Origin: Planoprotostelium fungivorum
Taxonomy: Eukaryota; Evosea; Variosea; Cavosteliida; Cavosteliaceae
NCBI GenBank assembly: GCA_003024175.1
Contig: MDYQ01000064.1
Location: forward strand, 50,614-114,613
Direction: 5' to 3'
Length of the DNA: 64,000 nucleotides
The notes beneath the pieces are model-generated. The model was not told the DNA's origin and did not search any database. It saw only the letters and a program-made list of their open reading frames with translations. Of the stretch, positions 34,526 through 47,726 are shown in pieces. A program made the position numbers and the translations under genes. Every line of letters starts with the position of its first letter. Positions within the stretch are counted from its first letter, which is position 1.

Positions 34526-37500
34526 TTATTTCGTCTTCTTCGTTCGGTCCGTCCTCGTAACCGTCGACACACCCTCCACAAACTTGGTTCTAAAGAGGAC
34601 GTTGGCGTTCCTGAACATGTCCTCCTTGAGAGACACCACGATGAACTGGGACTGTGAAAAGTGGTTCTTCAACATCTGTCCGATGTTCTGTGTGTGAGAG
34701 AGATCTAAGGCGGCGTCGATCTCGTCTAATATGTACATGGGGGCGGGCTTGAATAAGAGAAGGGACAGAATGAGAGACAGAGCCAATAGAGACCGTTGAC
34801 CACCGGACAGCTCGCTGAGAGAATCCTTCCACACGCCACCGAAGGCGACCTGATTGGGTGAGCGTTGTAGACGAAGAATAAAACGAAATAAAATACCTTC
34901 ATCTCGAGACCGTCCATGAGTGTTTTTCCCTCTGGAATCTCCAGCTTGGATGTCGTTCCTGGTAATAGAGTGGAGAAGATGGAGCCAAAGTCCCTGTTTG
35001 ATTCAGTGACAGAGACGTATCGAATCAACTCACTTGTTCACTTTGATCCAAGTGGACTCGAGGGCCTTGGTCTTCTGTCCGTCTAATTCTTCAATGACCG
35101 ATTCAATCTTCTCCTTGTCCTTCTCGATGATGGCCTTCTTATTCATCAAGTCTTTGTACTCTTGTTCGGCCCTGTCTCCTTTCAACTCCTCTTCTGTAGA
35201 GGAATGAGAGGACTCACTTTTCAAACATGCTCATGACCTTCTTGTTGACTTGCTTGGATAACTTCATCTGCTCTTCTTGCAATTCGTTCAGTTGTTTCTG
35301 CACTTGTTCTGGATCTCTCGCTTTGAAATCGAAGGCCGTGTTCGGTTTACCAAAGAATCTAATCTTCTTTCAATTTGAATGAATAAGAGGAGATCTCACT
35401 GTTTCTCCTTTGAGATCCAAGGATATTTCTCCACCAGCTGTTCGACGTACTTTCCGGCATCCTTTGAGTCCTTATGCGTTCTACAACGCGTCATTCGACC
35501 ATCTACAACTCTCCCCACCTGGCGATATTGTGCTCGATCTTCTTCAATTCGATGTCCAAGTCCGTCAGCTCCTTACTCAGGTTGTCCTTCTCTTGCATGA
35601 GAGCCGATATACTCTTGTCTGTTGTCATCATGTGGGCCTTCTTCTCGTTCAGCGTCTCTTCTTCCCTCTCCAAGTTGTTCTTCTTCTTCTCGGTCTCTCT
35701 CAGCTTGGACTCTACCGATTTGTTCATGGAGGTGATGGTCTGGCGAGTCGACTCGATTTCCTCATTGAAACGTTTCGTCTCCGTGTGGAGACTGTCGATC
35801 TCGGCTCGAATGAGTTCGGCCTCTTGCTGTTTCTCTTTCATCTCCTTGGTTGACTTTCCTTCTTCCTTCTTCAGGGCGTTCATTCGTTTCTGAGGAAGAT
35901 GAATAAAATGAAATAAAATAGATGAGGTGATCGATGGGTTCACCTCTAGATCTCTCATTCGATCTTCTCTAGTGCTCGAAAAGTTTTTCAGCTGGCTCTT
36001 CAGATCTTCACAGAGATCTCTCGCTTCTTGTTCCTTCTTTGTGTTCTCTTCGGCAGCTTCCTTTGCTTCAGTCAATTCCTCCTCGATTTCTTTGCATCTC
36101 TCCAAGAGTTGACCGTGTGAGCTCTGCTCCAATCTCGTCTGTTGATGTGAGTGTCTCCGTCATGATCATCATCATCACGATCATGACGAAAAGAAATCGA
36201 CTGACCTGCAAGAGTTGAAGCTCGTGGGCCTTCAGATCATACTGTCTCTTCTGATCCTTGCAGTTGACAGCAGCTTCTTCCATCTTTCTTAACCTCTCGT
36301 GGATGTCCCTCAACTTCTCCTCCTCCACGTGCAGCTCGTTGACCTTCGCGTTGACTTTCGTCAACTTCTCCAGCAGACTTCCCGCCTGAGCTCTCGATCC
36401 TCCTGTGAAAAAATGACCATAAATTCCTCCATCTACAACGAGGACTCACCCGTCAGTGTACCAGCGGGGTCGAAAATGTCACCCTGTCTCGTGACCGATC
36501 TCGTCTTGATGTCATCGTGGAAGGTGATCTTCTTGGCAATGGAAGAATTGTCACATACAAATGTGTTACCAAAGACAAAGTTCATGGCTGCCTCCAGCTC
36601 ATCATCGAAGACAACGAGAGACAGAGCGATGTGGGCTTGGTCTCCCACCATGTCTCTCGCCTTGCTCAAGACGTTCTTCTCTACCTGTAATGACGTGAGA
36701 CCTTCCATCGTTCATCTCGTTCACCTTTCTGCGGTTGATGTTGTTGAGGGGTAAGATGGTGACTCTCTTCTGCAGTCTTCCGTTCTTCAAGAGTTGCTTG
36801 GCGGTGTCTTCGGTATCGACGATGACGTTGTACAATTTACCCCCAGCCGTGACCTCCAAGGCCATGGATGATTGGGGGTCCTTCACTTGTATCAAGTTGG
36901 CCACCAGACCTTTCACTCGAGTTCGATCAAAGTTCTTCTCGGGGTCGGCGTAGCGGAACTCTAAGCCGGAGACTTGGCTCTGAAGTTGTTCGACTTCCTG
37001 TGAGAAGTGATGAGTGACCTTCACGACCTTTGTGGGTGGCGCTCACCTCTCTCAATTTCATGATGACTGCCTCTTGGCTCCTCTTGTTTTGAATGAGCTC
37101 CATGTGTGCGTTCTCGTCATAGTGATACTTCTTCAGCTCTTCCTTCAGCTGGGTGACGCTCTTGGTCAGGGCCTTGGCCTTGTTGCTCAATTCGGTGTAC
37201 TCTTTACCGATGGACTGGGCGGCCACCTTCTTCTCCTTCAGCTCCCTCGTCATGTGTTCCACTCTCATGTTGCACTGTTTGGCACCCGAGACACAATCTA
37301 ACACTTGCTTCTCGGCATCTGCACGGGTCAATCGAGAGAAGTGGATCTACAACAAAGAGATCTCACCCATCAACTGTTTGCTGAGAGTCTTGGAGCCTGC
37401 ACTGTCTGAGGAGATACCAGTGCAGAGGGTCTCGTACTGTCTCTGATACTCTACCATCTGCTCGCTGTTCTTCTTCTGGGCATCTTCGTACTTCTTGTTG

Positions 37501-38755
37501 GTCTTCAGATGTTGATCCAGCTCCTTCTCCTTTTTGGCGACCTGCTGCTTCGTTTCCTCAACGTTCTTCTGCAGCTCGGTCTCCTTCTCCTCCTCCGTAG
37601 CGACGTTTTCCTGCAGATGTTGCAGCTCAGAGCTCAACTTGACCAGCTCTTTCGACAGAGCTTCCACCTGTCGTCTCTTAGACGAAAGGTTTAATCATCT
37701 ACAACGCCTCACGCTCTTCTCGACTTGCTTGTAACCTCCTTCCATGTCCTTCTCCTTCTTGCTCATGACTTCTTTTAGCTTCTTCGCCTTCTGCTCGATT
37801 CCGGCCTCGACGCTCTTCCTCTGCTCCGTCGCTTCCTCCTTCCTCTTCTCCAGCTGCTCGACACCACTGGAAGAACTGTCCATCAGCCTCTTGGCCTTGA
37901 CATACTCATAAGCGACCGACACGCGGCTGAGCTCTTGGATCTCAGTTTGGTTCTTGATGAATTTGGAATAGTGCGTTCTTTCTCTCTCTAGATTCTCCAG
38001 CGTGGGAGTGATGTCTTCTTTGAGGATCTTTTTTGTGGGTGAGGAGATGATGAAATGGATGGGATCACCTTGTCGATCTCCTCGACCTTCTTTGACTTCT
38101 TCTCGATGATGCGGAGGGAGTGCAATTTCTTCTCCTCGTACATGCGAGTACCTGCGGCCTCTTCGATCATGGCCAACATCTCGGGGGGTTTCATGTTGAT
38201 GACCTTTGTGATTCTTCCTTGCATGATGAGAAAGTGAGGATTGTTCACGTTCAGTTGAACCGAATGGAAGAGGTTCTGAACTCTCTGTACTTGTGCCGTA
38301 TGGCCGTTGATGAGGTATTTGTTTCTTCCACCGATGACGACCTATAGAGGTCAGTGGATGGAACGAGTCGCTGAAGATGGGGTACCTGTCGGTTGATGGT
38401 GATCCTCTCATAACTCTCATAACCGACGGGGCTCTGTTTGGGGTTTTGATTGTTGAAGACGATGGTGACGCTGGCCTTCGTGATACCGGCTTGTCCTTGT
38501 TTGTACACCAGCTCTTGTAAATTATTCACACGGACCTGCAGAGGGTCAATCGCCGATCAAGACGAATAATGTTGTTTCAATGATCACCTGAGAAAGGTTC
38601 GTGATACCAAGGACGAAACAAATAGCGTCTAAAATATTGGATTTTCCAGAACCATTGAGTCCAGTAACGGCATTGAATGTTGGATCAAAGCCAGCGATGA
38701 CGGTTCTCGTTGCATAACTCTTGAAACCGTCCACGACGATCTCCTCGATATACAT
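34526..38755 (-). CDS. smc2: Condensin subunit SMC2
   Basis: Core ATPase of condensin, which pairs with SMC4 to compact chromosomes. The start at 38755 gives the SMC2 N-terminus [18 protein letters not shown]. Walker A is GLNGSGKSN followed by [19 protein letters not shown], then [54 protein letters not shown] and [14 protein letters not shown], all SMC2-diagnostic. Long coiled coils flank a hinge (around 36,400-36,900: [37 protein letters not shown]). The C-terminal head has the signature [15 protein letters not shown] and Walker [14 protein letters not shown]. About 1,180 residues. Its stop TAA is part of an AATAAA. It diverges from the 2OG-oxygenase gene across 158 bp. Confidence 0.97.
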
Positions 38756-38913
38756 GAGGAGATGCCTTTTTTCTGATGGTGCGTGTTGTTTGTTTCTTTG
38801 TGTTGAATCCCGCCCTTTCCCGCCAAAACTGTAAGAGAATCCCAATCAATTGATCCGTCTTGAATATTTGGAACGCTGAAACCGATCGGAAAGATCAACA
38901 GATCGAATAGAAG
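38756..38913. promoter_or_regulatory. Bidirectional promoter, SMC2 and 2OG oxygenase
   Basis: 158 bp between divergent start codons. It contains TTTCCCGCC (38816-38824), directly followed by an overlapping GCCAAAA; TTTCCCGCC is an E2F-like site on the SMC2 side, plausible for a cell-cycle gene, though this is inference. Confidence 0.45.
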
Positions 38914-39822
38914 ATGTCGAAGGATATCGAGTTACTGCCTGCCTACGATTTTCGAGGTCATCTGAGTAAAAATCCTAATTATGCTCGTAAGCTGAGAAAG
39001 TTCTCGATCAATGAATTAGAAGCGTTAGATGGAGACGGTTGGATCATCAAAGACAATTTTTTTGGGCAAGATGTTAGCGTTGTACGAACCGAGGTGAGTG
39101 GCAATGACCGGTGGACCGATAAATCCGATGGTCTTCTGACGATCCAAAGGCAGAGAGTTATTATCAAGAAGGTCGTCTACAGAGCAGCGAGATGGGTCAA
39201 CACACTGGAGCGTGGAATGATAACAAGACGAGGGGTGACGTGATCATTTGGCTCAATGGTGACCGAAGGAATGCCCTCGAAGAGAAATGTGATTCAACTT
39301 TAATATTCCTTCACACTGACATCAGATCAGCACCCATCATGAACAAACTGATACAAAAGATCGATTCCCTACGGAAAGAATTGAACGAAGCCTGTGAACT
39401 CGATTCACATCACACACAAGTGATCACATCATCGATCCTCATCCCGATCGTAACCAAATCAGATCCAATTGGCCTGTTATCCTGGCAGCGCCACTCACTA
39501 CGTTACACACCTCGATTCTTATGTCGGAGGTTCGTCATCACGTTCGACTGCGTCCTGATGCATCAACAGGAGCGAGGAGGAGAGTGACCGTCTTGTATTA
39601 CATGAATTTAGGATGGAAACCAGAAGATGGTGGCTGCTTGAGAATCCACAAATCAGACGGGACGACCTTCGATGTAGAACCCATCGCAGGTGATGGTGAT
39701 GATGATGATCTTCCGCGTGACGAGCGACAGATCGTCTGTTGGTCTTCCAGAGCAGAAGAGTCTGGCACGAAGTATTACCATCCTACTCTCATCGATATGC
39801 TTTGGCTACTTGGTTCTATTAA
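38914..39822 (+). CDS. Prolyl-4-hydroxylase-like 2OG-Fe(II) oxygenase
   Basis: Fe(II)/2-oxoglutarate dioxygenase of the PHD/EGLN-like group (Skp1- or HIF-type prolyl hydroxylase). The start is MSKDIELLPAYDFRGHLSKN; then INELEALDGDGWIIKDNFFG. The catalytic core has the HxD motif in THLDSYVGG, RRVTVLYYMNLGWKPEDGGC, LRIHKSDGTTFDVEPIADRL and VFQSRRVWHEVLPSYSHRYA, giving the distal His (WHEV) and the 2OG-binding Arg (HRYA). It ends LATWFY. A 40-nt GT-AG intron (about 39530-39569) must be removed to keep the frame between VGG and ARRR. In amoebae such enzymes sense oxygen by hydroxylating Skp1; whether this one does is unproven. Confidence 0.88.
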
Positions 39823-40066
39823 ATGTATCGATCACGTCTGAACTGAAGTGCTCTCCACATGAATTTTTTATTTGTTTGAGTCATTGATGTACTAACAAAG
39901 AGTGTCGATGACGTGGGCGACAGTTACTGCCCAAATTGTGCATGGACACATCAGACCACGTCAGCCTCCGTGACCAAGAATTCGTCTTCCGCCTTGTGGT
40001 CCTTCATTCCTCCCATCGTGATCTTTAAGAAGACCTACCATCATCATCAGCACACGATACCCTCTC
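39823..40066. other. Convergent 3' spacer
   Basis: 244 bp between the 2OG oxygenase stop and the ABCA stop. No further gene is seen. Confidence 0.5.
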
Positions 40067-43000
40067 TTAACCCTTCTTCACCTCTTCCAATGTCGTGTTG
40101 GTGATGGCCCAGTCTGTGATGTGAAGTCTCTCCTTGTTGTTCTCCATCTCTTGGAAGACACCTTCTAAAGAGACTCCCGCCTTCGGGACTTCGTAGTTTC
40201 TCGTTCCAGCCAGTTCGTTGATGAGAGTGACGCCGGGGATGAGGTTGGCGACAAACTTGTGTGCCTCCAAGTCGTCTTTACCCTTTGCCACTTGTGTCGT
40301 GATCTTGAACCCATCACCGAATCTTCCCTGTATGGTCATCAGTAAGTGCTGCTCTTCACCATGATGATGATGTCTCGTGGTGATGTCATCGTGATGATGT
40401 CATCGTAAAGAGTGGTGAGATGTCATCGTGAAGAGTGGTGAAATGTCTTCCCACCTTGAGATCGGCTGAAGGTCCCACACATCTGATGAGACCCGACGAC
40501 ATGATCATGATCTCATCGCACAGTGCGTCTGCCTCTTCCATCGAGTGAGTCGTCAGAATGACCGAAGCGTTCTGCTTCGCTCTGTGGATGACGGACCACA
40601 GCTCCTGTCTGCTCTTGGGGTCTAATCCAGTCGATGGCTCGTCCAGATAGATCACGTGAGGGTCTCCCAACACAGCAATGGCTGTCATCGTATGAGTCAC
40701 GATCACAGACATTGTCTCAAGTGTCTCACCGACAGAAAGCCTTCTCCTCATACCACCAGAGTACTTGGCAGATGGTTTGTTCCTCGCGCTGTACAAGTTG
40801 ACGCGCTTGAGGGCGTCTTCCACCTTTGCGTCTAAATCTCTACCGCGTAGACCCTTGATGGTGCCGTAGAATTTGAGATGCTCTTTACCGGTCAGCGTGG
40901 GCCAGAGGACATCGTGTTGCCTGTGGAATGTTACAATGGTAGACTTTAGATGTAACTCACGGGCAGACACCCATGACCGTGCGGATGGTGCTCAGATCGT
41001 CCGATAGATTCTTACCGTCAATGAACGCTGTACCTGTCCTCTCATCAGAATGGAACTCGAACAAATGGTCAAGAGATATAGAAGAGAATGAGAGGGAATG
41101 AGAGAGTGAAAGAGAATGAGAGAGTATGAGAGAATGAGAGAGTATGAGAGAATGAGAGTATGAGAGAGTGAAAGATAATAACCTGAAGTGGGAGGGAATA
41201 GACCGATGAGCATGTGAATGGTGGTTGTCTTTCCTGCTCCATTGTGTCCCAACACTCCCAGACATGCCGATTTGGGCACGACGAACGACACTCCCTTCAC
41301 CTTTCGTCCCCATCAGATATACATTCCATCTACAACGCACTCACAGCCTTCTTGGGAGGGTTACCATCGATACCGGGGTACGTCTTCTTTAAGTCCATGA
41401 CACGAATACCGTACAGGTGGGCGCTCTTGTCATCGAAGGCTCTCTGCTTGGTTGCCATGACATCGGCGGGCTCGTCTGTGGGGTTTCATTCGAATGAAAC
41501 GGTCACGTGACACTCACCGCCGCGAGGGGTGACGAGATCGTTGGTGGGGTCGTACTTGTATTTTCCATAGCCCTGTGATGAAGTCAGTTTTCGGCGAGTT
41601 TTCCACCAGTTTTCCTCACCAGGAACCACAGAGGATGCTTCGACACACCCCAACCGGAAGGAATGACCTGTCCGATGTCACGTCATGATATCATGGGACA
41701 TGTCACCTGGTGTAAGTACAACCAGGCCACCATGATGACGATCCATTCTACAATGAGGAATCCATACACTGCTCCCATGTTAACCGGATCCTTTGGAACA
41801 GTTGCCATGGTGTATCCCGTGTTACCGTATTGTACCACTGGAAAGGGTCAGATGACGTGGAGGGTTTAGAGTACTGACTGATACTCATGTAGGTGAGACC
41901 TCTGAAGAGAGCGAAGGGAGGAATGATGGAGATTCCAAACACTGCCGATTGATCCGCTATGCTCACGTTGCTCACTAGTCTGTCACACTGTCATTCTCTA
42001 TCCCCATGGTATATGATGATGTGATGACAATGCAATGATGAGTTATGATGATGTGTGATGATGTGTAATGATGTGTGATGATGTTATGATGATGTAATGA
42101 TGACTCACGTGGAGATGAGAACTTGAGCCATGATGGCAGATGCGATGACGTAAAAGTAACCCGCCACAAGGGAAGCTCTGGAAGAAGAGAAGACGATGGA
42201 AGCCAAGAAGGACATGGCAATGAGAACGTGACCCCACAAGAGGAAGAGAATGAAGTAACTTCCAAAGTTGTTCTGAGCGATGAAGTTGAAACGGAAGATA
42301 CCACAGAAGATGACCATGAGAATCATCACTACGAGATACAGGATGTAGTCCCACAGGTACTGTACGATCCAGTAGATGGGCATCTTCAGACTGGGGGATG
42401 TCAGCCGAGTGTACGATGTCATTGGACTGACCCCATCATGTTCATGACTTCTGTCGTCTTCGTTTCTTTCTCGGCGACGATATTGGTCAGGAAGACGGGC
42501 AACAGTTGTTGTAGAATGAGGATGATCTGTTTTCATTTCAATCCCTTGCCATGTTTTCGTGTGATTCAAATGAAAAGAATGGGATACAGTCTCGAGAGTA
42601 GTAGAATGAGAGAGATATGTACGTGGAAGATGAAGGATGAATACGAACCAGTAGAGGAGCACCCAGGGCAATGACATCAAAAGATCCAAATTCTGATTTG
42701 TTGACGGGGAACGTCCTCACTCCCATCATCCTACAAGTGAATGCTCCACCGTTCGTCATACCTATTCACGTGAGCGTTGTAGATCGAGCGTTTTGTTTCA
42801 CCCGCTGCGATGGCTGAGGTGGCTCTGTTGATGATGTAAGGTAAATCATCTGCACCACTGATGGAGTAATTGTAGAAGGCTTGGAACGAGAATTGATTCG
42901 CGTTGTAGTCCAACTTGTCAAAGTAGTAGGCCGAAGGGATACGGGGTGCATCGTTGAACGCGCTGTAGATGGCATCGTTCATCTCCCCTCGACTATTAAA

Positions 43001-46000
43001 TCCGACGTACGTGTTAGTGTAGTTGAATGTCTGTAGAAAGAATGAGAATGAATGAAACAAAATGTCGAGTTGTGGATCACCTTGGCCTGAAGGGTCGTCA
43101 CCGCATCGGAATAAGAGAATTCCAGGAATCGAGTGGGAATCGTCTCGTTATAGACGGGGGTCGTCATCCTTCCCAACAGCCCCGTACCCTGCGTGTAATT
43201 TCCCACGTCGATACCTTGGGCGGTAGAATAATAAACCTTCACAGAATGAGAAAGTGTCACGATGAAGAATGGCTCACCGTGGTGCCGTGCTGGCTGAGAT
43301 ACTGCATCCACGAGTTGTTTGGATCTTTAATATCGAAGGTTCTGGACCTGGGAATGACTTGAAAAGGACCCGTGGTGATACCAAACGGTGTGTCCTGCGC
43401 GTTATTCAGCACAAAGAGGAAGAGATGAAAAGAGTGGAGGATGGAAGAAAGGAAAGGTAGACTCACTGGAATTTGAGTGATGGTGAGCAGACCACGTAGT
43501 AAGAGGTTGAACAGGAACAATAAGACGATTAGAATGGGTGGGGTGAGGAGCTGGCAGAAGAGGGTGCCCTTCTGTCTGCGTTGTAGAGTGACCGTCTTTC
43601 CAAAGAGAGCTCTGAACTGTGCCAAGTTGTGTTGGGTGTTTGTCATCGGTTTCGTCTCTTCCGTGTCCATCTGAAGATGAAATCAACTTTTATTCTCTTT
43701 TATTCTCTCACCTGTTCGGGATGGACTTTGTCTATGGTGGGGGAGGCAGGGTCTCCTGCAATGATCTCGCCTTCTATTCCCGCGTGAGTCGTCTCTTTTT
43801 TTCTCCTCTCACCTCTGTCGTTGATGGACAAGGCAATCTCCTTCAACTCGGAAGCCTCTGCGACCGTCAAGAAAACTTCTTCCAATGTCGTGAGTCCCAG
43901 TTGTAGATCGACGATTCCCATCTCTTTCCTCTCCGATTCTAACCTGTAACGCTCGTGTCAGGATGGAGAAGGAATGGAGAAGGAATGGAGACTTTACCTT
44001 CTGAAGAAGGGTACGAGTTGAGGAGTGCTCTCTCTCGGTATGGCAAAAGATACGTAACCGTTGACAACGGCTCCACTCGTCTTACATCCTTCCAAACTGC
44101 TACAGAACGCTTCGATGACCTGTACGTCGTTCAGCATACGATACGACGTCACGGTATGATGTCTCTGGGAGATCTGAGAAGATTCTCACCGTGTCGGTTT
44201 TGGCGGGATCGGTTCCCACGGTGATGCGATAACCAGCACCGAATCTCTGCTTCAATCTGAGAGCCGATCCGACGCATTGTAATTGTCCCTTGCCCATGAT
44301 CGCAATCTTATCTCCCAGCCTGTCACCGTCAATCCAATCACGAACCACGATGTGTCGACGTCATCACTGCAGAAGAGAGGACTCACACGTCAGCTTCTTC
44401 CATGGAGTGAGTGGTGAGTACGATGACCTTTCCCTTCTTGGCCTTCTGAATGGTGTTCCACACTTGTCTACGTGACACTGGGTCCATACCCGTAGTGGGC
44501 TCATCTAAGAAGACAATCTTCGGATCTCCGATGAGACTGATGGCGACCGACAATCTACAACGCGTCAGTGGACGTCGATATCGTCGAATCGAACCTCCTC
44601 TTCATTCCACCACTGTAAGAAGAACTTCTCATGAACCGAGCTTCTTCTAATTCTACGGAACGTAAGAGGCGGGTGACTTCTTCTTCGATGAGTTCTGGGC
44701 TGATGTCTCTCAGTGAAGAGAACAACTTGAGATGCTCCTCTCCGTTCAACTCAGGCCACAAGATGTCAAACTGCGGGCACACACCCTGTTGGGGTGAGAT
44801 CGTGCGTACGGTACGTATCACGTCACCATCATGGACTGTACTCCCGAGATATTTCCCACGACGGATTGTCCGAAGACGGTGGCGTCTCCTGCTGTCACCT
44901 CGTGGAAACCACACAACATGTGAATGGTGGTTGTCTTTCCAGCTCCATTGTGTCCCAACAGACACAACACCGTGTCTTCTGTGACGCTGAGGCATAATTC
45001 CTTCACTGCGACCTGCAGAGAGTCAGGAATGTCTCGTTGTAGATGGAGATGACCTGAGGGGGGTTCGGTCTGCAGCAAGAGCAACATCCTTTGGCGCTCT
45101 CGGAACCAGCGTAGATCTTTGTCAATCGATTGATGACGACTGCCTCTGACTGTTTGTCCTCCACGATGGATCTATTTTTAGATTCAGAAAGTGGAGAGAT
45201 CTCACGGAATCACCTTCTCTCTTCTCTGACGTCACTGTCCATGTTGTCGATGTCGGCGGGTGTCACGAGATCTCTCTGTCAATTCATCAGACCATCTGAT
45301 TCGTCTCGTTGTAGAACGACTCACGTCGTTGGATTTAGGACCCGAATTTCTGGACGTGCCGTTCCAGTACGAAGGCATCAAGAAATAGTAGAACGGTTTC
45401 TTCGTTCCGTACGCATCTACAACCCGTCAGATCTGACATCCACAGGCAGGATGACTCACTGGGCAGTACATTGTCCAAGTAGAGAGCTACGACGAGGTAG
45501 AGGATGGTGTCTCCTAGCAACCACAGATAAGCCTGAGTGAAGGACAAGTTGTTGAATTTGGTTCCCCTGTCGGACCATCTGAGACCCGGACTGTCCGACT
45601 TCGTCGTGTACGTTCCCAGGGTTCCCAATCCGATCTGTTACGTATCGGTACGTCCGATGACGTGTGATGACGTCACACCTGTAAGATGGTGGGAGAGAAG
45701 AGGGAGAAGAGGTTTCTCAAGCCGGGGGACCCGGTGGCAAAGATGACAGCAGCCACCAATTGCAAGAAGAAACCGATGATGAAGACACAGAAACCAACGA
45801 GAGTGGAATTGGAAGCCTTATTTACTATGGTCGACACCAAGAAAGTCATCGTGACCTGTGATATCTCAGACCGGGCGCGTTGTAGACGGAGGACTCACCA
45901 TGGACAGACCGAACATTTCCAAGAGGAAAAAGTAGAGACCGAAAGAGTTCTTGAGGAAGAAGTTGAATTGGAAGATGCAACCGGAGATGATGAGGATGAA

Positions 46001-47156
46001 GACACTGATGGTGATGAGAACGAGCAGGTTGATGAACCAGGCGAACCAATAGGCAGAATCGTACAGACCCATGATCTGCATGATGCTGCGCAGTTTCATC
46101 TCCTAAGAAGGTCTCGTCAGTATTTCATTTCAGGGCGATTGGAAATAAAATAGAATCAATCGGATGTTGTCGATTGGATGTGTGATTTTGACGTCTACCT
46201 TCTCGGTGACGATCATGGAGAGTCCGAATACGAGGTTAAACATGATAGCGGCGAAGAACCAGAGAGGTCCTTGGGTCGCGATGATGCTCGTGGCCGTGAT
46301 CTGTCGTGATGCATCAGAAGATGCGAAAGAGGGAATGTTGAGATAAGATGAATATACCTGTGGATGAGCGAAATGAACTGGGGAGTAGTCCAATTGTGCG
46401 TTCGAAGCGTGTTGAACTGTTTTTAGTCAGATTTTATTCGCATTTATTGTTTCACTCACAAATGGCTCTCTCTACGGCATACTGCATGGGCATAGCCACC
46501 ATGTTCTGATGGTGAATGACGGTATCGTAGACGTAAGAGTCGGTCTGGTTGAGCTGTAGGACGTAATCATACTGTCTGATGGTACTGTTGACGTAGAAAA
46601 GGTAAGCTCCTTGAGTCTGGTTCTGGTGAGTCCAGATGAAATTGTCCACGGCGGCAGAGTTGTTGAAGCCGAGAACCAACTCAGAAGCAATGGGAGGAAT
46701 GTTGTTGTTTCGAATCTGTTGGGTGTCACATCGTAGGAAAATGGTGGATGATTATACATACCAGAGTGACGATAGCCTCCACGTCAGGATCTCCTGCAGG
46801 AGCATAGACGAACGTGTAGCACTGCTTTGCCTTCAATGATATACAGGAGGGAATGCCTTTCGGTTGTCAGCTGTCATCTTCACTTGGTCGAGTTCACCTC
46901 CAACACTGATGGGAAGAGGTTGTTTGACTGTTTCCAACAATTCTGGATCTTCTGGGTTTCGATTGGCACCCAATTGCAGCAAGAAGAGAAAGAATACTAG
47001 CAAGAATGGTGCTGCCATTTGAATCGCCGTTGCCTTTCGATTACGATACTGTATCGAAATCAACATCATCGACATCCGATTGGAAGCACTCACCGAAACC
47101 ATCCAACTCTTCCATAAGAGGAGCTTCACCTGCGTGATCCATTTTCTCATCGACAT
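40067..47156 (-). CDS. Full-size ABCA-type ABC transporter
   Basis: Two complete halves in one reading. Half 1 (start [18 protein letters not shown]) has a membrane domain beginning near [20 protein letters not shown], a large luminal loop, more helices, and NBD1 with Walker [16 protein letters not shown], signature YSGGMKRR and [15 protein letters not shown]. It ends [18 protein letters not shown], the ABCA regulatory C-terminus. A 41-nt GTGAGA...TTCAG intron then joins KVHPEQ to [15 protein letters not shown], which opens half 2 ([17 protein letters not shown]...). NBD2 has the same Walker [41 protein letters not shown] and [14 protein letters not shown], ending [10 protein letters not shown]. 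About 1,850 residues. ABCA proteins move lipids. Two tandem half-transporters, split at the 41-nt gap, cannot be fully excluded. Confidence 0.88.
41065..41180. repeat. GAGAATGAGA-type simple repeat in ABCA intron
   Basis: About 115 bp of imperfect AGAGAATGAGAGTATG units inside an intron following the NBD2 Walker A exon. Confidence 0.8.
42013..42102. repeat. GATGATGTG simple repeat in ABCA intron
   Basis: Imperfect GATGATGTRTGATGATGT tandem copies, about 90 bp, in an ABCA intron. Confidence 0.8.
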
Positions 47157-47243
47157 GCTCCCTCCTTGTTCTACCCGAAATATACTGGTTGCTTCTCCGG
47201 CAAGCTCAGCCCGCGGACGATCCGTGCTCGGGCTCGGGTTACA

Positions 47244-47573
47244 TCAAAAGGTAGACTCCGTATCTCCGTGGTGGCGAGGCGGAATAGAAAAGGTCAATGA
47301 AATATGATCTTTATTATTGTAAGCCGACGGGTTCTCTGAAGAGAGGAGAAGCTGACCGAGACGAGATGCGTTGAAGTGAGTGTGGAGTCTGGTGGCATCG
47401 AGCTGGTCGACAGAGGTGTTCGTATCGCGTGGTTCCATGGTCGGGGATATGGCCTTGTTCCTGTTCAGTGGGCCATTTCCGATTCTGCTTCTCTTGTCAA
47501 TCGAAGATGAAATGGCATCGAATTTATTCTGTGTAGCGAATGCCCTTCGTGTTCCAATGATTAGAGAGATCAT
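47244..47573 (-). CDS. Small protein with mitochondrial-type N-terminus
   Basis: Single-exon 109-codon frame in the 570-bp gap between the ABCA and RBR starts. The N-terminus MISLIIGTRRAFATQNKF has the Arg/Ser/Ala-rich, acid-free look of a mitochondrial presequence. Then IDKRSRIGNGPLNRNKAI, DQLDATRLHTHFNASRLGQL, LLSSENPSAYNN. An AATAATAAA lies at about 47,309 on this strand, inside the 3' end of the frame, so the protein may actually end earlier through an unseen splice. No family recognised. Confidence 0.4.
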   Translation of the reverse strand: MISLIIGTRRAFATQNKFDAISSSIDKRSRIGNGPLNRNKAISPTMEPRDTNTSVDQLDATRLHTHFNASRLGQLLLSSENPSAYNNKDHISLTFSIPPRHHGDTESTF

Positions 47574-47726
47574 CCCACGCATCTCGCGCATCCACAAGAA
47601 TGAAATGAGGATTCCTTCAGCCTATCCATTGGCCCAATCGCCCCTGTCGAAATGGCCCAGACATTTAAATTCTGGGAATTCTTTCACCGAACGCCCTAAC
47701 ACCCCAGCAAATGAGATCATCAAAGG

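Noticed and set aside
36299-36754. Long plus-strand frames rich in Leu/Val over the SMC2 coiled coil
   Set aside because: They are mirror images of Lys/Glu-rich coiled-coil codons on the minus strand and have no independent support.
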